From assembly GCF_003946465.1 (NCBI RefSeq), contig NZ_RHOL01000005.1, forward strand, positions 1 through 64,000: DNA of 64,000 bases, written 5' to 3'. The DNA is from Lacticaseibacillus hegangensis (GTDB lineage: Bacteria > Bacillota > Bacilli > Lactobacillales > Lactobacillaceae). Positions 37,387 to 44,489 of the stretch are shown piece by piece. Made by a program: the position numbers and the translations under genes. The notes beneath the pieces were generated by a model. It ran no database searches, was not told the DNA's origin, and worked only from the letters and a program-made list of their open reading frames with translations. Positions within the stretch are counted from its first letter, which is position 1. Each line of letters opens with the position of its first letter.

Positions 37387-38238
37387 TTATTGTTGCTGAC
37401 GGCCTAATTGATCTAAGGTGTCAAAGTCTGCTTGGCTTAATTCGATGTCTTGCGCGGCAATGTTGTCAACGACATGCTTGGTTGAGCTGGTGCCAGGAAT
37501 CGGTAAGATCACATCAGAGCGCTTGAGCAGCCAAGCCAACGCGATTTGAGCTGGGCTGGCATTGTAACGCTTGGCGATGGCTTGTAATTGCTCGCCTTGC
37601 GCCAGTTTCCCGGTGGCCAACGGGAACCAAGGAATAAAGGCCAAGTGGTTGGCTTCGGCGTAGTTCAAGACGTCCTCATCTTTGCGGTCAATCAGGTTAT
37701 AACGATTCTGAACCGAAACAATCGGGGCGATCTTCTGCGCGCCTTGAATTTCGGCAACCGATACTTGGCTCAGCCCGATGTGGCGGATTTTGCCTTCTTG
37801 TTGCATCTTGGCCAGTTCGCCGATTTGATCTGCCAGCGGGTAGTTGGGGTCGATGCGGTGCAGCTGCAGCAAGTCGATATGATCCAAACCCAACGTCATC
37901 AAGTTTAATTCAACTTGTTGGCGCAAGTAGGCTGGCGCACCAAGCGGGATCCATTGGTTAGGGCCTTGGCGAGTGAAGCCGACTTTGGTGGCGACCATCA
38001 CTTGGCTGTTGGGACGCTGCTTGAGAGCTTCACGCAGATAAAGGTTGGCATACAGTGGCCCATAAGCATCGGCGGTGTCGATGAAATTCACGCCGTGGTC
38101 AATGGCGGTTTCAATCACGGCAACGGCGTTGTCAGGGTCAACAGAAGGCCCCCAGACGCCTTTGCCTGGCAATTGCATCGTGCCATAGCCGAGCCGGTTG
38201 ACAGTTAATGTTTGATCGAAACTAAATGTTTTTTGCAT
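37387..38238 (-). CDS. Aldo/keto reductase
   Basis: The 283-residue barrel has the AKR tetrad: Asp and Tyr in FIDTADAYGP, Lys in MVATKVGF and His in LLQLHRIDP, and the cofactor region near the end with PIPGTSSTKHV. It should reduce aldehydes or ketones with NADPH. The N-terminal NRLGYGTMQLPG and WGPSVD place it in the subgroup found beside general stress or sugar genes. Codon use is less GC-biased than its neighbours. A 236-base region with no gene separates it from the MFS gene. Confidence 0.9.
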   Translation of the reverse strand: MQKTFSFDQTLTVNRLGYGTMQLPGKGVWGPSVDPDNAVAVIETAIDHGVNFIDTADAYGPLYANLYLREALKQRPNSQVMVATKVGFTRQGPNQWIPLGAPAYLRQQVELNLMTLGLDHIDLLQLHRIDPNYPLADQIGELAKMQQEGKIRHIGLSQVSVAEIQGAQKIAPIVSVQNRYNLIDRKDEDVLNYAEANHLAFIPWFPLATGKLAQGEQLQAIAKRYNASPAQIALAWLLKRSDVILPIPGTSSTKHVVDNIAAQDIELSQADFDTLDQLGRQQQ

Positions 38239-38437
38239 CGTGTAGATTCCCTTCTTTGGTGATGATTGAACGAGTTTTAGTATGCGCGTTCACAAACAAA
38301 GATACAAACGAATAGTAAGTGCATTGTGCCTTGCGTGACACTGCTGAGGTCAGCGCAAACGCTCAGCGATTTCTTTCCTTTGGCATCGGGCACGCGGCGC
38401 TCAACCGAGTCAACAAGATCACATGATGGCTGCGTTC

Positions 38438-38466
38438 AAAAAAACCGCGGCGCTGATCAGCCGCGG
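38438..38466 (-). terminator. Terminator of the MFS transporter gene
   Basis: On the minus strand CCGCGGC pairs with GCCGCGG around an eight-base loop and is followed by seven T. Confidence 0.85.
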
Positions 38467-38474
38467 ATCTGTCA

Positions 38475-39710
38475 CTATTCAATTGGCGGTGTGGGCCGCG
38501 TTGGCTTCATGCCGATGACGTGCACGACTACGACGATGGAGAGAATGCCCAGCACCATGAACAGCGCGGCCATGCCATAGCTGCCCAGGAAGGCTGAGAT
38601 GGTGACCGAGGCGCCGGCGAGGATGCTGGCCAGCGGATTCACCGTCGAAAAAGCGCCGGAGTAGGTGCCAATTTTTTCCGGGTCCATCAGGTCCGCCCGC
38701 AGCGTCTGGCTCGGCGGGACAACGATCATTTCGCCGATGGTCAAGATCACGGCGCAAATGACGATCGGCCATAGGGTCGAGAACAAGCAGGCCAGGGCGA
38801 AGCCAATCGTTTGCAGCAGCATGCCCACGCTGTACGCGCGTTTCAGCGACCACCGCTTCGTCAGGCTCGTGAACAGCGACATGAACGGAATAATGATGGC
38901 GGTGTTGATCAACGTCACCCCAGACAGCATGCGCTGCCCGTAAATCTCAATGCCAAACAACCGCACCGTTTGAAAATCGTCCCCAAGGTGGACTGCCAGG
39001 TAGTAGCCGAGCTGGCTCGTCACGATGCCTGACAGGACCATGCCGATCAGGTACCAGTCGTAGCGGTGGTCGGACAACACCCCGAGATAGCCGCGCACCG
39101 CCTGCCAGACAGAGCCTGAGACCGCGTGGTCCGGCGTGAAGCTTTCCGTCATGAAGAACTGAATGATGATCAGGTTGATGATGGTGACGACAATCATCCC
39201 GACCAGCAGTTCAAATAGGTAATCGCGGAAGAACCAGCCCCCCAGCGCCGCGCCGATCATGACGGAAATGTTGATGATCCAGTAAATCAGCGCGTACACG
39301 TAGCGCCGATTCTTGGGCGTTGAGACGTCGATGACCATGGCTTCTTCGGCCGGGCTGGTGATGGCGCCGCCGACTTGAGCGATCAGGAAACCAAAGAAGG
39401 TCGGAATCGGGTAGCGGCCCAGCGGGGAGTTCATGGCGGCCGCGATGGCAAAGCCGAGCAGCGTCAGCAGGGAGCCGGCGACCATGATCGGCTTGCGTCC
39501 GTGCACGTCCGCGAGGTGGCCGCCGTACAGGCCGGCGACAAACCCCAGCGCGGACACGACGATGAGCAGGACGCCAGTGATGCCGGCGCCGAAGTACTTG
39601 GCGTAGTAAATTGTCATGTTCGGCCCGACCGAGCTCGACAGCATGACCGCCAGGAACACCGTCAGCATGCGCAGTTTTAAGTTGTTATTCAGTGCCATAA
39701 ATTCTTTCAT
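38475..39710 (-). CDS. Major facilitator superfamily transporter
   Basis: The 411-residue protein has about twelve hydrophobic segments and the MFS motif A GLYGGHLADVHGRKPIM between segments 2 and 3. The N-terminal half also contains GGAITSPAEEAMVID, like drug-export or YttB/YitG-type permeases. The likely role is efflux of small molecules; the substrate is unknown. GGAGG lies before the chosen ATG at 39,710; an upstream start would add a poorly supported extension. It stands alone with its own terminator. Confidence 0.88.
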   Translation of the reverse strand: MKEFMALNNNLKLRMLTVFLAVMLSSSVGPNMTIYYAKYFGAGITGVLLIVVSALGFVAGLYGGHLADVHGRKPIMVAGSLLTLLGFAIAAAMNSPLGRYPIPTFFGFLIAQVGGAITSPAEEAMVIDVSTPKNRRYVYALIYWIINISVMIGAALGGWFFRDYLFELLVGMIVVTIINLIIIQFFMTESFTPDHAVSGSVWQAVRGYLGVLSDHRYDWYLIGMVLSGIVTSQLGYYLAVHLGDDFQTVRLFGIEIYGQRMLSGVTLINTAIIIPFMSLFTSLTKRWSLKRAYSVGMLLQTIGFALACLFSTLWPIVICAVILTIGEMIVVPPSQTLRADLMDPEKIGTYSGAFSTVNPLASILAGASVTISAFLGSYGMAALFMVLGILSIVVVVHVIGMKPTRPTPPIE

Positions 39711-39754
39711 TTTTTCCTCCGCCCAAACCTTACCAGTATACAAACCGCCGCGGC

Positions 39755-39780
39755 AAAAGAAAAGACCGCAGGGGCGGTCT
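39755..39780 (-). terminator. Terminator of the 46-residue basic protein gene
   Basis: On the minus strand AGACCGC pairs with GCGGTCT around a four- to six-base loop, followed by TTTTCTTTTG. Confidence 0.78.
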
Positions 39781-39782
39781 GG

Positions 39783-39923
39783 TTAATACTTGCTGGTGAT
39801 CTTAATGCCAGGGTGGTCGTGGGCCAAATCTTGGCGCAGTGCCCCTTGCTGCTCAACGCGGGAAGTGCGGGCCAATTTCAGAGCGACTTCCTTGCGGGAA
39901 CGCTTCTTGTTGTGCTTGGGCAT
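39783..39923 (-). CDS. Small basic protein, 46 residues
   Basis: The protein begins MPKHNKKRSRKEVALKLART and continues with a polar stretch to HPGIKITSKY. The N-terminus is very basic, as in ribosome- or RNA-associated small proteins, but I do not match it to a ribosomal protein. AAGGA lies upstream of the ATG, though the spacing is a little long, and a terminator follows two bases behind the stop. The compact unit of start, stop and terminator makes a real gene likely. Confidence 0.62.
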   Translation of the reverse strand: MPKHNKKRSRKEVALKLARTSRVEQQGALRQDLAHDHPGIKITSKY

Positions 39924-40009
39924 TTATCTCATTCCTTGCTAAAAGTTAGTGAACCCAGTATAGCACGGCCGGCGGTAGGACGCCAGCCAAGGCTAAGCTC
40001 AGACTCATC

Positions 40010-40044
40010 GATAGTTGGCAACTATCAGTGTCACATGATATAAT
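40010..40044 (+). promoter_or_regulatory. Strong promoter with a palindromic operator, before a candidate sRNA
   Basis: TTGGCA (40,015-40,020) and TATAAT (40,039-40,044) are 18 bases apart. The -35 element lies within the perfect palindrome GATAGTTG-G-CAACTATC (40,010-40,026), the kind of site MarR-type or similar dimeric repressors use. No gene starts behind this promoter. Confidence 0.65.
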
Positions 40045-40050
40045 CAAGTC

Positions 40051-40119
40051 ATCAAGAATTTCTATTCCACTTGGGACACGAGTGCCGCTTCCTTATGCAG
40101 AAGGAAGCGGCACTTTTTT
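40051..40119 (+). ncRNA. Candidate small RNA of about 70 nucleotides
   Basis: A consensus promoter at 40,015-40,044 is followed after about 37 bases by a perfect 14-base-pair terminator hairpin (AGTGCCGCTTCCTT / AAGGAAGCGGCACT) and six T. The only possible product is an RNA of about 70 bases: a 30-base single-stranded 5' part and the terminator. No start codon with ribosome binding site lies inside. Part of the 5' half (CAAGAATTTCTATTCCACTT and on to GGGACAC) recurs in changed form at 40,247-40,271. I know of no named RNA that matches. Confidence 0.6.
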
Positions 40120-40410
40120 CGCCGATTCAGGTGCAAACCGACGCGTGGGTCAGATGGCACTAGCGATTATACTCATTTACAATCATCCAACCAATGACCG
40201 AAAAGCTCAGTGGCTACGCTCACGACCAAGGGCGCAATGAGTATTTCAAGAAATTCTTTCACCTGGGACACCCCCTCTCGGAGGCTAGTTGCCAACTTAT
40301 CATTACGCTGGTGCCACGCTTTTCCCTCAATCGGTGGCGCCCGGCTGACTTGTATTCTGTCAGTGACAAATTTACAATAGAACGGCAAACATATGAAAGG
40401 AGGCGAGTGC
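40120..40410. other. Gap between the candidate sRNA and uvrC, with a degenerate copy
   Basis: The stretch holds a diverged copy of the sRNA 5' part at 40,247-40,271 (CAAGAAATTCTTTCACC then TGGGACAC), followed by a short CCTCTCGGAGG hairpin instead of the long terminator stem. No clear promoter or gene was found. AAAGGAGG immediately before 40,411 is the uvrC ribosome binding site. Confidence 0.45.
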
Positions 40411-42198
40411 ATGGCATCGGCACACATCGAACACAAACTGGCGTTGCTGCCGGATCTGCCCGGTAGTTACCAGATGAAGGACATCAACGGCAAGATCATC
40501 TACGTCGGCAAGGCAAAAAACCTGAAGAACCGCGTGCGCTCGTACTTCAAGAGCAGCCATGAGGGCAAGGTCGCCAAGATGGTCTCCGAAGTCGCGGACT
40601 TTGACTACATTGTCACGTCCAGCGACAAGGAGGCCTTCCTGCTTGAAATCACACTGATCCAGAAGTGGCAGCCGTTTTACAACATCAAGCTGAAAAAAGG
40701 CACCGGCTACCCGTACATCAAGATCACCAACGAGCGCGACCCGAAAATCGAGCTGACCGGTGACGTCAAAAAGGACGGCGCCTACTACTTCGGGCCTTAC
40801 CCGAATGTCTACGCCGCGCAGGAGACCATTCATTTTCTCGAAAAGGTCTACCCGCTGCGCCGGTGCAATGGCTACCAAGGCCGCCCGTGCCTGTATTACC
40901 ACATGGGCCAGTGCCTCGGCGCGTGCTGGCGGACGGTACCGAAGGAAGAGTACGACAAGCAGATCACCAAGATCCGCAGTTTTCTGGACGGCAACACCGG
41001 CCGGGTCAAGCAGGAGCTGACCCACAAAATGCAAGAGGCGGCCAAGAACCTCGAGTTCGAGCGCGCAGCCGAGCTGCGCGATCAGCTGCATTACATCGAG
41101 GCGACGGTCGAAAAGCAGAAGATCATTTCGAACGACAAGACCCAGCGCGACGTGTTCAACTTTTACATGGATAAGGGCTGGATGTCGGTCCAAATTTTCT
41201 TCATTCGCCAGGCGCGCCTGATGAAGCGCGAGTCGCGGCTGTTCGCCATCACCACGACGGCGAATGAGGAATTTGAAACCTTCATCATGCAGTTTTACAA
41301 TCGTAAGAACAACGTGCTGCCCAAGGAGATCCTGGTGCCGGCCGGGCTCGACAACGATGTCCTGGCCCAGGTGCTGGGCGTGCCGGTTCGCACCCCGCAG
41401 CGCGGCGAAAAGCGTTCGCTGATGGACCTGGCCAAGAAGAACGCCAAAATCAAGTTGGACGAGAAGTTCCGGCTGCTTGAGCTCGACAACCGCACCACGG
41501 TCGGCGCTCAGGAGGAGATTTTCAAGGCGCTGGGCCTGAAGTACGGCCATGTCATCGAGGCGTTCGACCACAGCCACATTCAGGGGACCAATCCGGTGTC
41601 GGCGATGGTGCAGTTCGTCGACGGCCGCGCCGAAAAAAGCAACTACCGCAAATACAAACTCGCGGAGGCGGAAGGTAACCACAGCGCCGATGAAGAGGCG
41701 AACACGCGTGAGGTGATTCGCCGCCGCTACACCCGGCTGCTCAAGGAGCACGCGTCAATGCCGGACCTGATCTTGATGGACGGCGGCGAGCTGGAAATGA
41801 ACGCCGTCAAGGATGTGCTGGAAAACGAGCTGAGCCTGAACATTCCGGTCGCCGGCATGGTCAAAAACGACAAGCACCGCACTGCCCGCCTGCTGTACGG
41901 CGACCTGGACCAGCCCATCGACCTGGACCCGCACTCGCAGGGCTTTTACCTGCTGACGCGGATCCAAGACGAGGTGCATCGCTTTGCCATCACGTTCCAC
42001 CGGCAGCTGCGCAACAAGAACTCGCTGGCGTCCAAGCTGGAAATGATCCAAGGTGTGGGGCCCAAGACCCGCACCAAGCTGCTCCGCCAGTTCAAGACGA
42101 TTAATCACATTAAAGAAGCCAGTGTCGAGGACATTCAAAAGCTCGGCATCAGCAAAAGTGTGGCCCAGGCAATTAAGGTCTCGCTACAGGCTCAGTGA
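40411..42198 (+). CDS. uvrC: Excinuclease ABC subunit C
   Basis: UvrC makes both cuts around bulky DNA lesions together with UvrA and UvrB. The 595 residues begin with a GIY-YIG nuclease domain (PGSYQMKDINGKIIYVGKAKNLKNRV), then a cysteine-rich YPLRRCNGYQGRPCLYYHMGQCLGAC, the UVR motif EAAKNLEFERAAELRDQL, an RNase H-like second nuclease with EAFDHSHIQGTNPV and LILMDGG, and C-terminal HhH motifs IQGVGPKTRTKLLRQF. Length and motifs are complete. The ATG at 40,411 follows AAAGGAGG. A terminator follows. Confidence 0.97.
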   Translation: MASAHIEHKLALLPDLPGSYQMKDINGKIIYVGKAKNLKNRVRSYFKSSHEGKVAKMVSEVADFDYIVTSSDKEAFLLEITLIQKWQPFYNIKLKKGTGYPYIKITNERDPKIELTGDVKKDGAYYFGPYPNVYAAQETIHFLEKVYPLRRCNGYQGRPCLYYHMGQCLGACWRTVPKEEYDKQITKIRSFLDGNTGRVKQELTHKMQEAAKNLEFERAAELRDQLHYIEATVEKQKIISNDKTQRDVFNFYMDKGWMSVQIFFIRQARLMKRESRLFAITTTANEEFETFIMQFYNRKNNVLPKEILVPAGLDNDVLAQVLGVPVRTPQRGEKRSLMDLAKKNAKIKLDEKFRLLELDNRTTVGAQEEIFKALGLKYGHVIEAFDHSHIQGTNPVSAMVQFVDGRAEKSNYRKYKLAEAEGNHSADEEANTREVIRRRYTRLLKEHASMPDLILMDGGELEMNAVKDVLENELSLNIPVAGMVKNDKHRTARLLYGDLDQPIDLDPHSQGFYLLTRIQDEVHRFAITFHRQLRNKNSLASKLEMIQGVGPKTRTKLLRQFKTINHIKEASVEDIQKLGISKSVAQAIKVSLQAQ

Positions 42199-42225
42199 GC
42201 CGCCCAGAAGAGGGCGGCTTTTTTT
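42199..42225 (+). terminator. Terminator after uvrC
   Basis: GCCGCCC pairs with GGGCGGC around six bases, followed by seven T. Confidence 0.88.
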
Positions 42226-42300
42226 CGTGGGACTGTTCACAATACTGCAGGATAATATAAATCCGCAGGTATGGGTGAGTGAGTTTCAGGTGAAAGAAAA

Positions 42301-42338
42301 ACAAGCCCACGCCGGATCGATTTCCAGCGTGGGCTTGT
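42301..42338. terminator. Bidirectional hairpin behind the DUF2798 gene
   Basis: ACAAGCCCACGC (42,301-42,312) pairs perfectly with GCGTGGGCTTGT (42,327-42,338). On the minus strand the hairpin is followed by TTTTTCTTTC, so it should end the DUF2798 transcript. Confidence 0.75.
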
Positions 42339-42377
42339 CGTATTGCTTAATTTTTCGGGGACTTGTTTCGGTAAAGG

Positions 42378-42860
42378 CTAGTCTGGATCGACGACCGGAC
42401 CGCGATTTTGGAACGCGCTTAAAGCGGTTCGGGCGATTGGGCCGACGATCAGCAGCTGCAGTGGCAGCGCCATGAACAGGTTGAAAATCCAGGTGTGCAG
42501 ATAGGTGAGGACAAGGTTGCCCCCAAAGTTGGCGGTGACGATCATGCCGAACGCGGACATCAGGCTGACCATGCCGGCAACCATCAGGACGGAAATCCAG
42601 ATGCCGATGATTGCGGGCTTTTCTTCCATTTCGGGCTTGAAGATACGGCTGAAGAAAATTTTCTTCGCGATGGGGCCGACCAGCCCCAGGTCCAGGATCA
42701 ACGCCACGCCAAGCGCGACTGGGTAACCCTTGAGCACCTCGAGCACGTAACCGGCAGTGAAGCCATCGCTCATGGCGACGTTATAACCCGCCATGACGAA
42801 AACCATTAAACCGGCCATGATGAGACTGAAAAATACTTCTTCTTTAAAATTCTTAGGCAC
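42378..42860 (-). CDS. DUF2798 membrane protein
   Basis: The 160-residue protein has four transmembrane segments arranged as two similar halves (FFSLIMAGLMVFVMAGYNVAM and ISVLMVAGMVSLMSAFGMIV), each followed by a segment with P-V/L-Q/D-L-x-x-VGPIA. This duplicated pattern fits the DUF2798 family, whose function is unknown. It stands alone. The ATG follows AAGGAG. Confidence 0.82.
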   Translation of the reverse strand: MPKNFKEEVFFSLIMAGLMVFVMAGYNVAMSDGFTAGYVLEVLKGYPVALGVALILDLGLVGPIAKKIFFSRIFKPEMEEKPAIIGIWISVLMVAGMVSLMSAFGMIVTANFGGNLVLTYLHTWIFNLFMALPLQLLIVGPIARTALSAFQNRGPVVDPD

Positions 42861-43169
42861 AGATAAAACTCCTTGGCTGTCAGCATAAAATTTTTGGAGG
42901 TAGAGTCAGCGCACACGCCTATACGGAACCAATTGACATCGTTGTCGCCGGCAGCAGAGTTTAACCATACCAGAATTTTTCACTGGGTGTAAGAACTATT
43001 TTCAGAAAATATAGTTTGGCTGTTGCCGCTGGTCGGTTTGCTTCGGCCCCATGCCGGCCGATCAAGGCCGCTTTTTTTCCGGCTCTGGGCTTCCTTTTTG
43101 GCTTGTAAGCGCGTATCATAATGGCAAGATGGTTAGAGAACGATTAGGCCATAAGGGGAAGATGATATT
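42861..43169. other. 309-base gap with an isolated terminator-like hairpin
   Basis: CGGCC (43,055-43,059) pairs with GGCCG (43,066-43,070), followed by seven T, but no plus-strand gene lies before it for more than 800 bases. A TTGACA at about 42,932 could be a -35, yet the -10 spacing is poor, so an RNA gene here is only a weak possibility. Otherwise nothing recognisable is seen. Confidence 0.4.
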
Positions 43170-43376
43170 ATGATGAGTGCAGGGTTTGGCCTGAAGGGGC
43201 AGTACCAGACGCGTCAAGACGCGCATCCAGCCAGCAACGCCACCCGGGAGCGCAACGCCGAGTTGCACGCGCGGGCATTTGACCGCGTGTCCCAAGCAGT
43301 GGGCGGTGGCAAGGTCGCACTTGGGGCTTTGGCAATTGCCGTGGTGCTCATGGGCGCCATGAGCGCGACGCTTTAA
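43170..43376 (+). CDS. Small single-pass membrane protein, 68 residues
   Basis: The N-terminal two thirds are polar and rich in Arg, Ala, Gln and His (QTRQDAHPASNATRERNAEL). The C-terminus is one hydrophobic segment (VALGALAIAVVLMGAMSA), giving a tail-anchored type layout. AAGGGG lies before the ATG and a strong terminator follows. I do not recognise the family. Confidence 0.6.
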   Translation: MMSAGFGLKGQYQTRQDAHPASNATRERNAELHARAFDRVSQAVGGGKVALGALAIAVVLMGAMSATL

Positions 43377-43401
43377 CAATTGAAAGAGGCAGAAATGCGA
43401 A

Positions 43402-43437
43402 GACCCACCCGCTGAATGCAGCCGGGTGGGTCATTTT
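43402..43437. terminator. Terminator between converging genes
   Basis: GACCCACCCG pairs perfectly with CGGGTGGGTC, followed by ATTTTAG. Confidence 0.75.
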
Positions 43438-43445
43438 AGTGTGCG

Positions 43446-44363
43446 CTAGTCATCGGCGGTGGAAACCACGATGCGGCCTTCGTGCGGGCTCGGCAGCAGG
43501 TCATGGGCCGCGGCAAAGCCGGCCGGCGTGAACGGAAAAAGCGTGCCGATCGGCAGTTTGAGCAGGCCGTCTGCGAACAGCGGCACGAGCTCGGTCAAAA
43601 TGTCGTGGTCATTCGGGACGGCCAGCGGGTGGATGTGCGTGAACTGCACCGGCTTGTCGCTGTAGGGCTCGCGGTGGGCGACGCTGATGATCTGGCCGCC
43701 GGGGCGCACCATTGCCACATCGTCCTGGCCGTTGATGCCGTTCAAGGCGACGTTGAAGACAATGTCGGCGCGCCCGTCCAGCGCCTCGACGTGGTTTTCC
43801 GTGTCGTAGGCGAAAAACTCGTCAGCGCCGGCGGTCAGGACCTGGTTGCGGTGGGTGTCGGCGGCGATGCCGATGACGTGCACGCCTCGAGCCTTGGCCA
43901 ACTGCACCACCAGCAGGCCCACGCCGCCGCTGGCCCCTTTGATCACCACGGTGTGGCCGGGCTGCAGAGTCGTGAACACGGCCACCGCGCGGTACGCCGT
44001 GATGCCCGGGGTGATCATTGCGGCGGCCTGCTCGAAGGTCAACGTCTTAGGCAGCACCACTACGTCCCGGGCCTTGGCTCGGACTTGGGTCGCATCGCCT
44101 TGGGTCGTGCGCACCAGGACGCGCTCGCCCAGGGTCAGATCGGTCACGCTGCGGCCCAGCGTGGTGATGGTGCCGGCCACGTCGCTGCCCAGCACGTTGA
44201 ACTGGCCGGGGATGGTGCCGCGACGGGCCATGCGCTCGCGGTTGTTCAGTCCGACCGCCTGAACTGCGATGATCACCTCATCGGCGGCCGGGGCCAGGTC
44301 GGGCAGGGTGCGGGCCGAAAGCACCGTGGCGCCGTGCTTGAGTTCAAAGCCAAAAGCTTGCAT
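43446..44363 (-). CDS. NADP-dependent alcohol dehydrogenase / quinone oxidoreductase-like protein
   Basis: The 305-residue protein is a zinc-free MDR-family reductase. It has VGLNNRERMARRG and GSDVAGTITTLG in the catalytic part, a nucleotide-binding VVIKGASGGVGLLVVQLAKARGVHVIG, and VNPL-type C-terminal features (RIVVSTA). The zinc ligands of classical alcohol dehydrogenases are missing. It should reduce quinones or enones with NADPH; the substrate is unknown. The ATG follows AAGGAGG. It is convergent with the small membrane protein and shares its terminator. Confidence 0.9.
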   Translation of the reverse strand: MQAFGFELKHGATVLSARTLPDLAPAADEVIIAVQAVGLNNRERMARRGTIPGQFNVLGSDVAGTITTLGRSVTDLTLGERVLVRTTQGDATQVRAKARDVVVLPKTLTFEQAAAMITPGITAYRAVAVFTTLQPGHTVVIKGASGGVGLLVVQLAKARGVHVIGIAADTHRNQVLTAGADEFFAYDTENHVEALDGRADIVFNVALNGINGQDDVAMVRPGGQIISVAHREPYSDKPVQFTHIHPLAVPNDHDILTELVPLFADGLLKLPIGTLFPFTPAGFAAAHDLLPSPHEGRIVVSTADD

Positions 44364-44438
44364 CAGGATCAGCCTCCTTTTTCAGATGGCTTCAGTTTAG
44401 GGCCTGACCCATGCCGCGCCAAGTAAAACGACTTGGCT

Positions 44439-44472
44439 AAAAAACGCCCTCACCGGCGAGCCGGCAAGGGCG
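44439..44472 (-). terminator. Terminator of the fructose operon
   Basis: On the minus strand CGCCCT-n3-CGGC pairs with GCCG-n3-AGGGCG and is followed by TTTTTT. It lies 18 bases behind the fruA stop. Confidence 0.82.
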
Positions 44473-44489
44473 AGAGGAAATGCTTTTAG

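Noticed and set aside
43482-44426. 314-residue plus-strand frame opposite the quinone oxidoreductase
   Set aside because: An antisense shadow rich in His, Gly and Arg, without family features.
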